Source: Gemmatimonadota bacterium (GTDB lineage Bacteria > JAAXHH01). From it: a DNA stretch of 64,000 nucleotides. Made by a program: the position numbers and the translations under genes. Shown one piece after another: positions 63,723 through 64,000 of this stretch. The stretch lies in contig VXMB01000007.1 in assembly GCA_009841265.1 (NCBI GenBank), forward strand, positions 62,001 through 126,000, given 5' to 3'. Within the stretch, counting starts at the first letter, position 1; every line of letters begins with the position of its first letter. The notes beneath the pieces were generated by a model. That model had not been told where the DNA came from. It ran no database searches and saw nothing but the letters and a program-made list of their open reading frames with translations.

Positions 63723-64000
63723 ATGGAACCTGGAGATAAGGACAAACCCGTGATGACCGGTCAGGCGGCGGACCGCGTTCCCGCGACGGCGGACCGCATA
63801 CCCGTCGCGAATGGTTACTGGAAAAGCGCCATTACGGCGAAGACGATGGGTGCCCGGACACCGCTCTACGACGTGCAGTGGAACGGCGACGGAACCGGCC
63901 TGGTATGGCTGGAACAGCGTTCGGATACCGGTGTGCTCGTTTGCCGCAACGGCACCGACGCGCCATACGACCTGACGGACGGCCATCCGGTCCGGGGCGG
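63723..64000 (+). CDS. S9-family peptidase-like protein, N-terminal fragment (runs off the window)
   Basis: The first 92 codons are visible. After a tail that contains a doubled 7-residue unit (ADRVPAT, ADRIPVA) comes YWKSAITAKTMG, then LYDVQWNGDGTGLVWLEQRSDTGVLV and PYDLTDGHPVRGG. This is the opening of a beta-propeller like that of dipeptidyl/acylaminoacyl peptidases. The catalytic domain is outside the window. A GTG at 63750, with AAGGA 7 bp upstream, may be the real start. Confidence 0.6.
   Translation, partial: MEPGDKDKPVMTGQAADRVPATADRIPVANGYWKSAITAKTMGARTPLYDVQWNGDGTGLVWLEQRSDTGVLVCRNGTDAPYDLTDGHPVRG
63767..63808. repeat. two 21-bp tandem units at the start of the S9-like gene
   Basis: The cores ggcggaccgcgttcccg and ggcggaccgcatacccg are 21 bp apart, in frame, giving the doubled ADRxPxx peptide. 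Confidence 0.75.

Noticed and set aside
1..64000. Mobile elements or prophage
   Set aside because: No transposase, integrase, phage structural gene, long terminal inverted repeat or tRNA-associated attachment duplication was seen.

Overview
The window is 64 kb of GC-rich, densely coded bacterial chromosome with about 57 protein genes and two tRNA genes. No insertion sequence, prophage, CRISPR array or rRNA gene is visible. Outer-membrane and periplasmic proteins (a beta-barrel protein, a LolA-like protein, lipoprotein signals) point to a diderm. Sugar-acid dehydratases, phytanoyl-CoA dioxygenase-like and amidohydrolase-like enzymes and many solute ABC transporters resemble uncultured marine or soil lineages such as Latescibacterota, Poribacteria or Gemmatimonadota. 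That placement is inference from gene content, not from a marker tree. Housekeeping promoters look like ordinary sigma-70 sites (TTGACA, 17 bp, TATATT before one tRNA). TTG starts are common.

Layout. 1-4.5 kb (minus): a uronate/aldonate operon with an enolase-superfamily dehydratase, a cupin, KDPG-type aldolase, a GalU-like nucleotidyltransferase, a glucuronokinase-like GHMP kinase and the start of a LarA-like racemase/epimerase. 4.9-10.9 kb (plus): oligopeptide permeases with a DUF368/PopT undecaprenyl-phosphate translocase between them, a peptide-binding protein, and an MBL-fold/double-rhodanese sulfur enzyme. 10.9-17 kb (minus): rnz, folP, ftsH, hpt, tilS and a CAU-anticodon tRNA under a strong promoter. 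17-24.9 kb (plus): amino-acid permease, divergent CorA-like protein, iron-type ABC transporter, DUF502 protein. 25-29 kb (plus): a fused CdaA-YbbR diadenylate cyclase, a D,D-carboxypeptidase, a small membrane protein, a DUF4159 protein and a coiled-coil protein with its own promoter. 29-33 kb (plus): a ribose-type sugar ABC transporter. 33-37 kb (minus): SulP transporter, second peptide-binding protein, SDR. 37.4-39.5 kb: SRAP/HMCES protein, membrane protein, helix-hairpin-helix lipoprotein, tRNA-Pro. 39.6-45.5 kb (plus): a tightly overlapped sugar-acid operon (mannonate dehydratase-like, PhyH-like, YjhG-type dehydratase, cysteine hydrolase, lactonase-like amidohydrolase). 45.6-48.9 kb: citrate synthase, a broken cysteine hydrolase gene, ispG. 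49.2-56.3 kb: an ECF-like sigma factor divergent from a four-gene cell-envelope operon (MpaB/rubber-oxygenase-like protein, RND exporter, LolA-like protein, beta-barrel protein). 56.4-61.8 kb (plus): DapA/NanA-like lyase, an acyl-CoA carboxylase in three parts, a TIM-barrel isomerase. 61.8-64 kb: proS and the start of an S9-type peptidase.

The most distinctive window-wide signal is a set of short imperfect tandem repeats (units of 9-26 bp, unrelated in sequence to one another) sitting almost exclusively at gene junctions, signal peptides and linkers. Several copy the stop codon of the upstream gene, one copies a Shine-Dalgarno site, and one 15-bp array bridges a stop codon and the next start codon.
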